A DNA stretch of 64,000 nucleotides from Monarcha castaneiventris obscurior (lineage: Eukaryota; Chordata; Aves; Passeriformes; Monarchidae), in NCBI GenBank assembly GCA_026261815.1, contig JAMPIT010000230.1, forward strand, positions 38,276,501-38,340,500, written 5' to 3'. The notes beneath the pieces were generated by a model. It saw only the letters and a list, made by a program, of their open reading frames with translations. It made no database searches and was not told the DNA's origin. The first letter of the stretch is position 1; the number at the start of each line of letters is the position of its first letter. Below, piece after piece: positions 49,801-62,852 of this stretch. The position numbers were made by a program, and so were the translations under genes.

Positions 49801-51360
49801 GAGCACGGCACGACACAGCTTGAGAACTATATAGGCATGCTTGTACCCTAATCCTGCAGCACTAGTACTTGTTGCACAGCATAAATATGAATGTTTCAGC
49901 TTGTATGAGAAGACTCTCCTACAAGGATATTACAAAGCAGGAATACGAGATGCAGGATTATACTTGGAATAATTCTGTGTTCCTTTTATATGCTATGTAA
50001 ACATAGTTAAAACTGATAATAAAAGCAAGCTAGTTTGGTCTAAGTTGACCATTTCAAATAAATACATTTTTCTTCTGGTATTGTAAAGCAAGTCTTCTGG
50101 AGCAAACATGCAATGTCATTCTGGTTTGACACGTTGGCACCCTTAAAGCAAAGGCTTTTGCCTAAATATGCTTTCATCTTTGCTTATCCACTAGCCAAAG
50201 CAGTCTGTTGCAAACAGGCTGTGCTGAGGCCTGGGTCCCTGTGATTGCCTCTGATGTCACATGTGCTTGTATTTCAATCCAGGTAATGTATTCTGTCCAG
50301 ACTACTTAAAATCCCCATGCACGTACCATGTAGCCAACCAGTAACTTGCCAGGAAATCCCATATGACTCTGTCCCTCTGAATGCACAGTTTGATAGATCC
50401 ACATTAATCATATGGCACATGTCCAAGTAATCCAGTTCTCAGTGCACCTCAGATAGAGGTGGTGACAAAGAAATCTTACATTTTCCATCTCCTGCTCCAC
50501 CACCAAGTCCATGTTGGCCTATTCAACACAGCTTCCTCCACCCTTGCCACAGAGTCTAAGAGTCACTGGTTATCAGTATTAGAAGCTTGTCCTTCTCAAT
50601 TCGGAGCTGAGCTTTAGAGCCTGAGACTTTGTTCTCCCCACTGGTAACAACAAGAAGCAGAACTGCACTGCAGAGGAATAACAAATGTGGCTTAATGGCA
50701 TCTCTTTCAACCATTGGTTGCCACTCCTTTTAGGATCAACAAACAGAATCCCAATGCTGAATGAAATCTAGCGTTCCATTTTTCCTCTCCTCAACACTTC
50801 TCTTAAAGGTATAAAAGCACTTTCTACATGGTTTATTGTTACAATCAAGTCACATAAGGCAGTACAGTATTCTACTGTTGTGTTAATTCAGTAGCATTAA
50901 TGCTGACATCAGTCTGTTGTGGTTCATTAGCTGGAAGTTTTATTTGTGTGCAGATCCTAGATGAAGTATTTGGAGAAAATTTAATAATTTGGGTAGTATT
51001 CATGTTTTCATTACTCAGTCTTTACCTCACCCTTCACTTAAAACTCATTGCTCCTCTTCTGGCCATACTCAGGACTGGGATTTTTCCTCTGTCTCTGGTT
51101 CTGTATCAGAAAGCATTCTCAAAAAGGCTTTTTCCCTCTTGCTTCAGTTTGCTTGTCTCTCACCAGGTTGCAAGGTTCAGTACAAACCTGCCTTTTTATG
51201 ACAGGAGAAAGCCACGAGGTCTCTGCTAGGCCTGCCACATTCCTCGAAGTAGAAAAGTTGTTGCCCTTTAATTCTTACTCTACTGTGTTGTCTTCAAGTT
51301 TTATTAGCAACCTGTTCTAGACTTTGTTCTCTGTCTCCAGGGAAATACTACATTGTAAGC

Positions 51361-51410
51361 AATAAAGCTGGCAAAAAAAAGAAAAAAGAAAAAAAAAAAA
51401 AGAAGAAAGG
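51361..51410 (+). repeat. AATAAA followed by A-rich tract
   Basis: AATAAA at 51361-51366 is followed seven bases later by a roughly 38-base run of A with a few G. This resembles the 3' end of a retroposed transcript, but no upstream gene is recognised. A simple A-rich repeat is the plain alternative. Confidence 0.5.
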
Positions 51411-54400
51411 AAACTGAGAACCAGATTAGCATCACTCTCAACAGTAGAGTGAAAAATACGCTCGTGTTTGCAATGAACTCTTCTTAAGCCGGTGGAAATT
51501 ACAACCCAGAGGTCATACACTTAGTCACTGGCAGCAGAATGTTGTCACTCCCTGCTGGCTGATTCATGAAATAATTTGTTGTGAAGAAAATTGCTGTTTC
51601 ACATCAGCTGGAAACAGCTTTTGTCAGACCAGACTTTCATACTGCTGTTGAGTTGCAGTCATGCTTTGAATAGAGTTGCACACAGATTCATCATGCCAGC
51701 GTGGCTGCATCCACCTGCTTGTAAACCAAAGAAGGATCCCACGCAAATGGGGACAAAACCTTAAATAATTATGGGTTTTGGTGTAAGTAACTATTTCTCA
51801 TAATGTAATTTATCTGGAAGAGAGGTCCTTGCTTTTTTATCTTTCACATAGTCATCTCTAATTTTGTCTTCTGTGGCATGCTAAGTGTTGGCTCATCTAC
51901 AGAGTTTTGACATAAGCTTTTGAATTTGCTTTGATAACAGAGCCTTGGTATTTTTTTGTAGAGGAGACTCAGTAGTCTGCCCCAGCTTCTTTAGTGATTT
52001 GATGCCAAACAATTGCCCTGAGACCATCCACAGCCTTAGGGGGTTCCTCACAATGCAAAAGAACAGGACTTCCTTTTCTGTTTTCAGATAAAACTACATG
52101 TTTTATAAACTTGTGTCATTCTGTTTGCTATAGGCAGTGACATTTAAGCAGCCATTTAAGTTAGAATTTTCTTTTCTGCATTCTTTGTCAAGTATTTGTG
52201 AAGGCCCCTGTTGTCATCCAGAAATGGAGGACATGAGTTGCATTTGCTCTTCTGTGAAGCTAGAACATTTTCAAGGGCAATTCAGAAACATCCTCTCCCT
52301 TCTTTTCCTGTTTTTCCATTAATTTTCTTAAATTGTTTTTCTTTGCATATTTCTATACCTTTTTTTTCCTTTTTACCTCTTCTTCCTTGTTGTGCTTGGC
52401 TGTCTCCTGTTCTGTTTATTCCAATATTTTTAACTGAAAGAGTAGAGGGCTGATTTTTTACTTTGCCAATCTTAGCATTGAAATCCTACTCTTTTTGTAC
52501 TGTTTGGGGCCATGGCAAAGTAGGATCTAGTATGACCTTCATACAATCTCTGAGACGTGTTACAGAGGTAAAGATTAGTCTGTCACTCAGTCTCTAATAT
52601 GTAAGTTTGCTTCCGTGTCTACCCTCAGCTGAGAGCTGTGCAATTGAAAATTTCAGAAGGGTTTAGTATTATCTGTTTAATATTCTAGGATATTGTCTCA
52701 GATGATAATAAAGGATTTTTAAGCTGCAAGGGATAGACTTTTCCTTATGTCATAGCACATTAGATTTATTATTGGTATCATCAACACATTTTGAAAAGAG
52801 CTAAGAAGTATGAGTAAGATCTTCCATTGTCTTGGGAAAAGATTATAATTTCTCTTTTTTGTCTTTCCCTTGGATAAAGTGTCATCATAAATAGGTGACT
52901 TAGTGGAAAATTCCCAGTGAATCCACTGTGCAGTTTTCTGTCATGGAAACCACAGGTACAATTTTGCCTTGAAGGCAGAGGCTTACTTCAAGCTGGTGCA
53001 AAGCCTCCATGTCCTGACAAGAGCTCCAGGTGGTCGTGTGCTACAGGGCCTTTCTGCCTTCTTGCCCTTCAAGCAAATGGGAGTTACTGAGTTTGGTTTT
53101 TTTTTTCCCCAAGGTCTTATCTTCCTTTTCTAGCACATAAGTGCCTGTGCCACATATGTTCCCTACCTACAGGTACTTGCTGAGGGGAGCAGTAGCCATC
53201 CAGCACAGTTACTACCCAAAAAAGGTGTCTTTCAGACTCAGGGCTTGGAAGTTGCCACGAGGAGCAGCCAGTGCATCAGACTGGAGCTGCAAGGGGTATT
53301 GGTGTGTTCCATGGGTGCTGTACAGTCTGCAGTCCTTGTTCTGAGCTGCTGCTCACCCCTTCTTCCGGGGAGAGAGAGGTAAGGGGTATCAGCATCCTTA
53401 CTTATGTATTGTTTCCAAAGTATTCCCTTCCTCCCTTTGGGCTTATTTACAGGACAAGATGGTGAGAGCACATAGTGAGGTTTTGTGGTACACAGTTTAT
53501 TCTGTCCAAGGTGTTTAGTGTGACCTGGTTGTTCTCTACCACAGCAAAATGAACTCCTGCCTTTAAGAATCAGTCAGTCACCGTTTTGTAAATGCCTTCT
53601 GCTTTGGAACCTATACCCAACCCTGGTTTTGTCACAGTCAGGGTCAAATCCACTTTTTAAATTTATTCCTGCATTGAAGTGAGAATGTTGGTAATGCTAT
53701 CTGTTAGCTCCTAGCAAACTCGCTTGTTTTAGGGCATACACATTATAATTTTCAGTGAATGCAGAAGAAAAAAATGAAAGAAGGACAATAACTTAAAAGA
53801 TTCCCTTCAGATTTTCCTTCTTTCTCAGACTAATGGCAAAATTATATGGCTGAGCTATGTTTTAGATTATCAGTGGTTGGAGTTTTTGCTGCTGCTGTTG
53901 TTATTAGAATGTGTGTTAATTAGAACTGATTTAAATAAAAGGATTTTCACTAGGCAGTCTGAGAAAAAAGGTCTGAATATTTCTGAATATTTTTAAACTT
54001 TTTAACAGATTGATAGCTGGTTAAAAGTTAGCTTTATTTTACATTTACAGAGGAATATTTCATGCATTCACAGTAATCAGCGCTTTTAGGAATAGATTGT
54101 TTCAACTCTGATATCAAGAAGGTCATGTTACTGCTTTGACCACACACAGGGCATCTTTGCTCAAACCAAATATTTTTTGACAGCATATATTTTCTACTGC
54201 TACTCTTTAACAGGCTGTGAGTAGAGCTGCAAATTATAGCATTGTATATGTAGCCACTTTTTTTATTGAAGTGGCCATTCACAAAGACAGAACAAATGTG
54301 TCTTTCCCTAACTGGGGAAAAATATTATTAAAACACGCACATGTGAATTAATTAAGCTAGTGGTCAGAACTGAAGCATTTTTTCCTCATGCAGTATAACC

Positions 54401-57400
54401 CTGGGTTGCATAAGTTCTTCTGGACATTAATAGTATATATGTGTTTGAGTGTAAGCAGGGAATGCCAAAACTCAACCTCAATTATAAAAAAAATAAGTGT
54501 GTATCCACAGCAATTATCATTATGCTGGTGGAAATAAATCGTTGTATTGACCTGAGACATTTGTCCTGATTTCCTTGTTTATATTGAAAACATGTTTGAA
54601 GAGGTTTTTTTCTCTCTACCATTAGTTCTAGCAGTGTCATAGAGAGGAATATATGATGGTAATGTTCTGCTTAATCGAAATAAATACAAAATAAAAACTA
54701 ATAAAGAATATAACAATTAAATTTAGAATAAATAGATTCCATACTAGATATTAGGGTAATGCTTAAACAGCTACATGAAATAATCTTTTATCAGCAGAAC
54801 TAGAATTAATTCTTTGTACTGTATAAATTCTAATAATTTTATCTCTGGACTGTGAGCACAAGTTTTTCTCAGTGGGAATAGCAAAGTCTCTGTGATCAAT
54901 AATATTTGTTTATGAGAATAGTAAAAATAGATTTTATAGCAGAAGCATAGAGCTATTCTTTTGAGAAGCAGCTTTGGATAAAAGCTTTGCATTTGTTCTT
55001 TTCTCCTGAGACTACTAAAGAGAACACTAAAAAGTAAAATGGGTGACCACAGAAACAAGTAGGGTCACCCATTACCAGGGATTCATTTTATTTCCATTAG
55101 AGAGGAACTAGAAAGCATCTCACACTATTTGTACCTGATTTTCCATTATAAATTACGGTACATGAGATCATTTAAAAATCACTCAGCCTTTCAGGTGAAG
55201 CCAACTCTGTTGCTGTTCCTTAATAATTGAACAGTAAGAAATACAAGATCTCCATTTTCATCCAACCAAAGTAACTTACGAGATGGGAGAGGAGCAAAAG
55301 GTATATGAAGTACAATCTTCCTAAAAGCTCACAGGGCAGTCTCAGAGGGGGATTTAAAGACTGGTTTTGGATTCACATTCAAAGGGTCAGGTTTCCTCAG
55401 TGAGCTTCTACCTGCAGATTGGAGTCCTGGGACCCCACAAAGCTGATGTATCAACCACAGTTGGTTCAGGAGCACCAGTATGGGCTACATGCACTAAAGT
55501 CAGGGTGCTGCTGGCTCAGAAACATGATACAGTTCTCCTCTAGTTCACTGCCTCAGTATATGTATTTTCAGCTTTAATGCTTCTCTGGGATAAGGAGCAA
55601 CACAGTAAGACAGAAAAACCTCACTGTGTAACTTTTTTTTCCTGAAAACTGGTTCTGGTGACAGTCCAGCCATGGTTTCTGTTCTCTTTGGATGTTGTTA
55701 GTGTGAAGGGATTGCAGCTTGAAGGTTAAAGACCAAATAAAACACCAAAAACAAAGTTTGTAAGATATATTCCAGCGTAACTACTGTCATATTTACTTCC
55801 AGTTCAAGTCATAGGCTAGGGGCCAACCTATTGAAGGTATTGAAAGTCATCAACTTCACTGGATATTGGGATCTAGGGCTGGATATTGTTTGCCTGGTCT
55901 CTCTTAGTTCCTTGTCACACCCAGCAGAAATGTGTGTCTGTGTGGCAAATCATGCATGGTCTAGAAATTTACAATGAAAAACACCAAAAGATTTTAACAT
56001 GATTTTTTAATATAGAAATATATTTTAAGTTCGACTTTTTTTTTTCATTTTATTTGGAGGAATCAACTCCTGCCCAACATATAGTCCAATGAGCATCTGA
56101 TGCAGTAAGTCAATAGCATAAAAATGGTACAAGTGACCCTTCTGTTCTTTTTTTATTTCCTTTTATCCATATAAGTCAGAATCCCAGACAATAATTAGAA
56201 ATTGCAAAATCTATACAAAACCATAAAGAATATAATTTTTGTTGTTTGGTCTGTTTTGAAAAACTGTTCACAGTTGTGAGCTTTGGCTATGGGAAGAAAT
56301 TCTTGATAGGGGACCATTGTATTATCATAAATCTTTATTCTACTGGTTATTTGCATAGTTTCCAGAAGAGCTACATAGCCTCTTCTTTCTTCAGTGTCTT
56401 GCTTAGTTACTCTGGTGAGATAGAAATATAGGGAAGTTGGAGCACATAAGTTCCACACAAAAATTTTTCAAACAGGGGAAGGTGGGTAGGTTTCTTAAGC
56501 ATTCACCTTTTAACAGTGATGATTGAGCAAGTGAGAGGCTTTCCTTATTTAACATAAATTAACAGTATCTCACAGATAATACATGAAGTAATTTCAATGA
56601 CTTGTAACAAATGCTCCTCTTCAAAACATGGTATTATGTCACTTCATTTTTACATGGCTTTTCCAATGAGGCATGAATCCAAGGGAGTCTATCAAAGTGT
56701 TTTTGGAGGAGATATTAACCCAGCTGAATTCCATGTTTTGTAATTAGAATTGGCACATTAAATTTCAGTTTGTAACAGATCCTGTCTGAAAGTTGTAGAA
56801 AAAAAACTACTGGGTCTAAGCATAGGTGTGTGAAATGATTTCTGCAAACTGATGCACAGGTTTAGTTGGTTTGGTTGCACAGTCATTCAGTAAGAGGATC
56901 TACTCCTTAGCTGGAAAGGCTCTTGGAGAAATTTTAAGACTGCAAAATGAATCACTCCTTCCTTTTCACCCGGTGGTCAAAGGTCATGAAGAGCTGTCAC
57001 AGCACTGGCCACAAAGGATGAACTACAGCTGGTATTTTTCAGCATTTTGCTGGGGACCTCTGATAGGGCAGAACTTTGCTGAATCATCAACTTCGAGGAC
57101 GCTGATTTCTCTGGCAAAACTCATGGGCCTGAGTCTGTTCTTGCTTACACTTACCTCAAATTTAAATTTGGGGTCAGTAGAGTGGCTTTAGATTTAGTGA
57201 GAATGTCTAATTTCTGTGAGTTCTGATTCAGGCCTTTTGTTTAAAGTAAAGGCAGAATCCAGTGTTAAAGTGCAGCTTATTTTATAATTATTTAATAATT
57301 AATAAAGTTAATTAATAAAATTCTTAATTCTGTTCTGGATTTGCTCACCATGCATTCATTCTCTCCAACAGAGAGCAGCACTAGAGTTGTTTGAGAAATG

Positions 57401-58299
57401 GAGTTTGGTAAAATAAAAGCAGACCATCATAATGCAACATTTCAGCATGATTTTAATACTGCATCTCAGTTTTGCTATTTTGATTGATTTAACTTCTCAT
57501 ACCATGTTGAAGCATCTGTTTCTATAACCTTTACAACAGTTCCTCCTTATCAGCAGATTGGAATGGAACACTTAAATAGGCCTGAATCAGGCACTCCCAG
57601 TCTGCTCTCCTGTTGAAAATTTAAAAAGGAAAGTAGTTTTTTTAAAAAAAAAACAGACTGTAAAATGAATGTTGCGGTTTCTCATCGAAAGGGGACTCTG
57701 TTTTCTGGTCTGCTCTAACAAATATTTATGGACATTTTGACAACAATGATTGAGCAGAAGTTTTCCATGTAGTAGCTTGAGTGTTTGAATTGATTGCAAC
57801 AACATCTGGACCACACTTCCAAGTTGGCATGCTGTTTCTCCAACATACACACCTGTTCCACCTGCTCTAAGTAATTTCTGTTTCACAGGATAGAAGTCCT
57901 AACTTTGTGCTTGACACATTATTTCTCTTCTGAGATTTATTTTTCTTTTCTAATATGGTCTTGCTCTTTAGAAATAATTATTATACAAAAAGATTAAAGG
58001 ATTGTCTCCCATCTCTTAAGACAAAGAGGTGAACAAGAGATAATTACTTAAGCTGCAATACAGTTTATCAGAAGTAAATCACTTTCTTTTTCTTGCTTAC
58101 CCAAATAGATATTTGCTGCATATTTTTTCACCTTGGTGTCCTTTTCTGTTAGCTGTTCCCCAATTTCTGTAATTACATTGTGAAAGTGATGTGTTATAGA
58201 AACTAAAATGCAATGGTAACCCATTGTTTTGCTTTCATAATCATCTGTGCAAATCCAATTAAAATCATGTAGTTCAGTTTAACTGTAAAATACTGGGTA

Positions 58300-58739
58300 A
58301 ATCTACAAAGATGTTGAAGGGCCTGTAGGGGAAGCCAAGTGAGGAGTGGCTGAGGTCACTTGGTCTGTTCAGTCTGGAGGAGACTGAGGGGAGATACTGC
58401 AGTTACAACTTCCTCATGAGAGGAAGAGGAGGGACAGGCACTGAGTCCTCCTCTGTAGTGACCAGTGACAGGACCCAAGGGAGTGACCTGAAGCTGAGTC
58501 GGGAGGTCTAGGCTGAGTATTAGGAAAAGATTTTTCACCCCAAGGGTGGTTGAGCACTGGAACAGGCTCCCCAGGGAAGTGGTCACAGCACCAAGCCTGA
58601 CAGAGTTCAAGAAGCATTCAGACAATGCTCTCAGGTTCATGGTGGGACTCTTGGAGCTGTTCTGTTCAGGACCAGGAGCTGGACTTTGATGATCCTAGCC
58701 GGTCCCTTCCAAATCAGGATATTCTATAATTCTATGACA
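58300..58739 (+). mobile_element. CR1 LINE 3' fragment, sense orientation
   Basis: CR1 landmarks in order are 'aaggg-cctgtaggggaagcc', 'ggtctgttcagtctggagga', 'agtgacctgaagctgagtcg', 'gattttt-caccccaagggtg', 'ggaacaggctccccagggaa', 'tggactttgatgatcctagc' and the terminal ATTCTATAATTCTATGA octamer pair. The copy is 5'-truncated at about 440 bp. Minus-strand open frames across it (58356-58640) are shadows. Confidence 0.96.
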
Positions 58740-61700
58740 TGCTGTATATAGCTTGACCTTTTTTGAAAGCTAACTCTTCTATACATTAGGGTCTGCCATG
58801 TGACATCTCATCCTGTATCATGGAATTTGGGGACAAAGTCTATTACTCTGGCCTTTAACAGCTCCATGCAGGATAGGACGAAGTGCTTATTTGCCACGTT
58901 ATTTATAGTTCCCTTACTCAGCTTTGTCCTTACATGTCCTTTTCTGTCACGTACCATCTTTTGTAATTCTTCATCTTCATTTCCCAAGAGCGGAATAGCT
59001 ATGGTTTTGTTTTATAATCTTCCTTGAAGTTCAAGTTTTGTTTATTTATGACTTTGGGATGAAAAAGTATTGCGTGGAAGAACTTTCCTAGAAGCCAGTG
59101 GACTCACTAGAGCAGAGAGTGACTCTATTGATGGGGTCCTGGAACTTCTACATTTTCAAAGCTTAAAACAGCAAAATTCATTTTGTAAATAAACTCTGCA
59201 AGCTGTCTAAATACCATAGTCCTGCTGGGTACATCCATCTGAGCCCAGATATAGAATCAAAACTTAAACTTGCTGTGTCCCGTCTTGCTCTACAGCTTTT
59301 GTATCTCTCATGTCTACTGTGAAATAGTCTCCTTAAAAAATGGCTTCGATGTTACCATAAGGTGAAGTTTTTCTCAAGGACTACAAATGTTTGATGTATA
59401 GCAGACAAAGAGGTTGGTTCTTACATGGGTGTTTCAATCAGATGTTCTGTGTGATTTGCACATGAAAATGTTACCAAAATACTTAAAATTTGGAAGGCAG
59501 TTAGGAATGAAAATAGTTATCAGAGCTTGATCAGTATGAATGCTTGGTCTAATTGTGAACTCAATTATTACTGTGCACAGTTTTTTTATTGTGGAGGAGG
59601 ATTTGCCAAGGCTGAAAAAGAAATTAATCCAACTTTCTCATTAAAACATACTTTGAAAAAGATCATTGATTGTGCACTGACCATTCATTGTCATACCAAT
59701 GACTTTCTAATTATTTTTCTTCACATTAACAAAATAGAGGTGGCTAAAGACCCACATGAATGTTCACAATGTACATGTTGCTAGGCTGTCTACTGAAAAT
59801 GCTACTTTCATTGTTTCAAAAAACGGGAAGAAGAGATTAAACTCTTCCTGACATGCTGAAAAATACTCTGTCTTCAAAAATATTTGTAGTAAAAGCAGCT
59901 AAAATGCATAAAAATGTCCTGTTATTGCTTTTTCTGTATCTAATTCTTGCCATTGCTGGACAGATGATGCTATATGACAGTGGGGAACAAGCTTTTCTCA
60001 GTAACTCTTAAGATAGTAAAAGTTTCAGAGCACCTGAAATAATGAAAAAATTCACCAAATGCAAATGACAGCTTTCATCTTCCTTTATGAAGCACATGCT
60101 CATGAATATATACATTTTTGCACATGCAGAAGCTCAAGTGTATCTGCCTTCCGATGAATGAAAGAATATGGAAATTATGTATTCAGAATTAGTTAGAAGT
60201 TTGCTTTATTCTGTTCAATTCTCCAATTTAATTGAAATTTCCTTCCTGAGTTGGAACATTTCTTAGAGGCTGCCAGATTCGAGAAGGGGGCACTGTTACC
60301 CCTTCTCCTTCCTTCTGCACTTTTTGTGCTATTTAAGTACCAGTGTTGCCTTTGGTGATCCTAACAGCCTTTTGGCAGTTCTGTGCTGTTTGTCTGCACA
60401 ATCTGTCCATCTAAAGTAGCAGAGCATGAGAAGCTGATCTCCTGAGGGAACTCCAACAATATCGACAGGCTTGATTGACATAAAACCAGTCTCTCTCTTT
60501 CACCTCCACTGAACTCTTAGAGTAAATTCAGGGCCTGACTGAAGTGAGATAGGGCTTTAGCCATTGACTTCCATGGGAACAGAATTTGAACACTAGCAGC
60601 TACTGCCCTCTCCTAAGGCAGCCCTGAATATCTTGGCAAATGCTGTTTAGAAGCACTATCAATTTGATCCCACTTCCTTCTCAGGACTCAAAGCCAAGTT
60701 CAGGGCTATTTATGTCTTATTAACTAGAGAAGGCTTTGGCTGGGAACTGCAGCAAGCATTTAAATCTTCGCCTTGAAAAATGGGTTGTGGCTTAATGAAC
60801 CTTGTTCAGGTTAAAGCAGTTATTTATTCTTGATATTTGTGTTTGTTGCTGTCAGGTAGAAGTCAATGAAAGAGCAGTGCCTTCTATCTTGAAGAGTTTA
60901 TCAGGATGGAATAGCCTGAAATATGTTTCAAGTGAATCAATTCTCACTTTTTTGACAGGAAAATAGCAACAGTAGATTTTCCAGATATGCTTCAAAATAC
61001 CACATATGCTTAAAACTTAGAGGATGTCAAGAACCATACAAAAAGATCTGCTTATGACTTCAAAATGTGAACATCTACAGATATCCAAATTACATTTTCT
61101 ATTAAGTCAGCAGTACAAAAGGTGAGAGAAGAGGCAGAGACACAGGCATTTATTTTCAGTCAGTGTGTTCATACAGAGGAAAAGGAGAAAAGTAAAAATG
61201 CAGTCCATAAATTGAAGACTGTCTTCATGGAATGGAAAAAAAGTTTAAAATATTCCTTTTTTTCTTTCCTCCCCTTCTGAAGTATTTCGGGTGAAATATA
61301 CCACTTCTACTGCAACCCATAAATATTATTCATCTAATGTTGATATTGTTTGACTAGTTCCTAAGTATTTTCTTCCTTGAATTGATAACCATAGTACCTA
61401 ATTGTGTTCTTTTTGTTGGCTGGAGTAAATTTATTATTTTTAAAGCATTTTGGAAATTTAATGAAACCATTAAAAAAGGATTCTACTAAAAATAATTATG
61501 CTCATGGGAATGGCATGTGGTCTTTCTAGTATCTTCTGTTGCTCTGTATTTGACTAGTAAGAATGATGGCACTAACGCCAAATATTTGGGTGCATCTGAT
61601 CTTGGAAAGCCTAGAGGACCTTTCTTAACAAGGCATTTCAGGAGGTCTGAAGTAAACCAAGATTTGAGTTCTTCTGTGTACTTAGAGCAACATCTTTGAA

Positions 61701-61751
61701 CTCCCAAGACTGCCTTATGTCCTGAAAGAGGAGAGGTTATTAATTAAGGGG

Positions 61752-61753
<2 letters not shown>

Positions 61754-61783
<30 letters not shown>
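61754..61783. repeat. (TA)n followed by poly(T)
   Basis: About eight TA dinucleotides run directly into 13 or more T. Confidence 0.93.
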
Positions 61784-61886
61784 GACATTGGTTACCATAA
61801 TTGCTTCCAGGTGCAAACCATTAGGACCTACACCACTTCGGAGTTTTTAAGATAATTTTCTGTCTTGTTTGATACTACATGCCTGT

Positions 61887-61928
61887 GTTTAGGGGGGGAA
61901 AAAAAAAAAAAAACAAACCAAAAAAAAC
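61887..61928. repeat. G run and A-rich tract
   Basis: Seven G followed by about 15 A, then CAAACCAAAAAAAACCC. Low-complexity sequence without other structure. Confidence 0.9.
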
Positions 61929-62796
61929 CCTGGAAACCCTCGACCCAAAACCATCTTATATGGGCTCTGTCTTCCTGTCAGAACATTTTGTTTTGAACTT
62001 TTTAATTCTTTTAATGTTGGTCAACACAGACTGACTTTTCCACAGAATTACCCTCAACTGGTTGTGGAGGAATATAACCTTCCATGCAAAAACTTGCCTG
62101 TGTAGAGCATTGTGCTTTTCCATTGTCTTTCCAACCTCCTGAAAAGTCTATACAATATTTATTCACATTTTTTTCTAGATGGAGTTAGCAAAGTTGTTTG
62201 GTAGCTTTGTTTAATCCCAATCAACTTTAGGAAGCCACTTATTAACAAATACGAGGTTGTCAGATGGTAATGCTGGATAGGGGAATTCCAGAAATGGTAA
62301 TGGCTTCCTATTTGTGGTTGGCTAATATAGAGAGGATGTGTAGAGTTCCTAGCTTGTTAAACCACATCACAGTGCATGGGCTAATATCACATGTGTTCAT
62401 TAGCAGATGATCATGGCATGTGTCAATATCCAGTGTGCAGATGGTTTTTGCATGGTCCTCCTAATGGTATCATATGTTGCTTGGTAGTTGTTCAGTGCTT
62501 AAAACAAAAAGCTTTTGAAGCTTCGTATGTGATGTTTAATAGGTCTTTCTCTAATGCTGGCTTAGCACCTGCTCCTCCCTCACAATCACATCAAAGTGAA
62601 CGCTAAGAAACCACTCTGAAATCATGCAGCATCAGGCCACAGAGTAAAACCAGGGAAAGTGCAGGGCAATCAGCCCTGTAAAATCTCTCCATCTGCAGAA
62701 AGAATCTCCATAGCCACCTGGATGCTTTTAAACCTTCATTATTTTAAATTTAAAATGGTTGGCTGAGCATTGCTTCTACAAAAATCTGATACAATA

Positions 62797-62852
62797 ATCG
62801 AAGTTGGAGGTGGGGAAGGACCTCTGGGGTTACACAGTCAAGCTTTCTGCCA
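62797..62852 (-). mobile_element. possible short CR1 remnant, antisense
   Basis: 'gaagttggaggtggggaaggacctctgggg...cagtcaagctttctgcc' loosely follows the reverse-complement CR1 end (AGGTTGGAAGGGACCTCTGGAG...CTGCC). Divergence is high and no tail octamer is visible. Confidence 0.4.

Larger units (their letters stand above)
39859..58299. other. intron block without recognisable genes
   Basis: AT-rich sequence with few landmarks: (TTG)n (39989-40012), a 9-bp hairpin (41254-41273), CpG-bearing blocks (45905-46050, 46545-46800), an A-rich run after AATAAA (51361-51410), and an exon-like segment (53173-53378). Open frames up to 137 codons occur (for example 49398-49811 minus) with no recognised family. 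No coding gene is supported. Confidence 0.65.

Noticed and set aside
49398..49811. 137-codon minus frame
   Set aside because: No recognised family, and a second minus-strand frame (49421-49618) overlaps it in a different phase.
56871..57191. 106-codon + frame (ATG or alternative start)
   Set aside because: No similarity recognised. A 30-base likeness between about 56997 and about 3868 (around CACTGGCC-ACAAAGGATGA) was noticed but is too short to call a repeat.
58356..58640. Minus-strand frames of 94 and 67 codons
   Set aside because: Antisense shadows of a CR1 LINE fragment.
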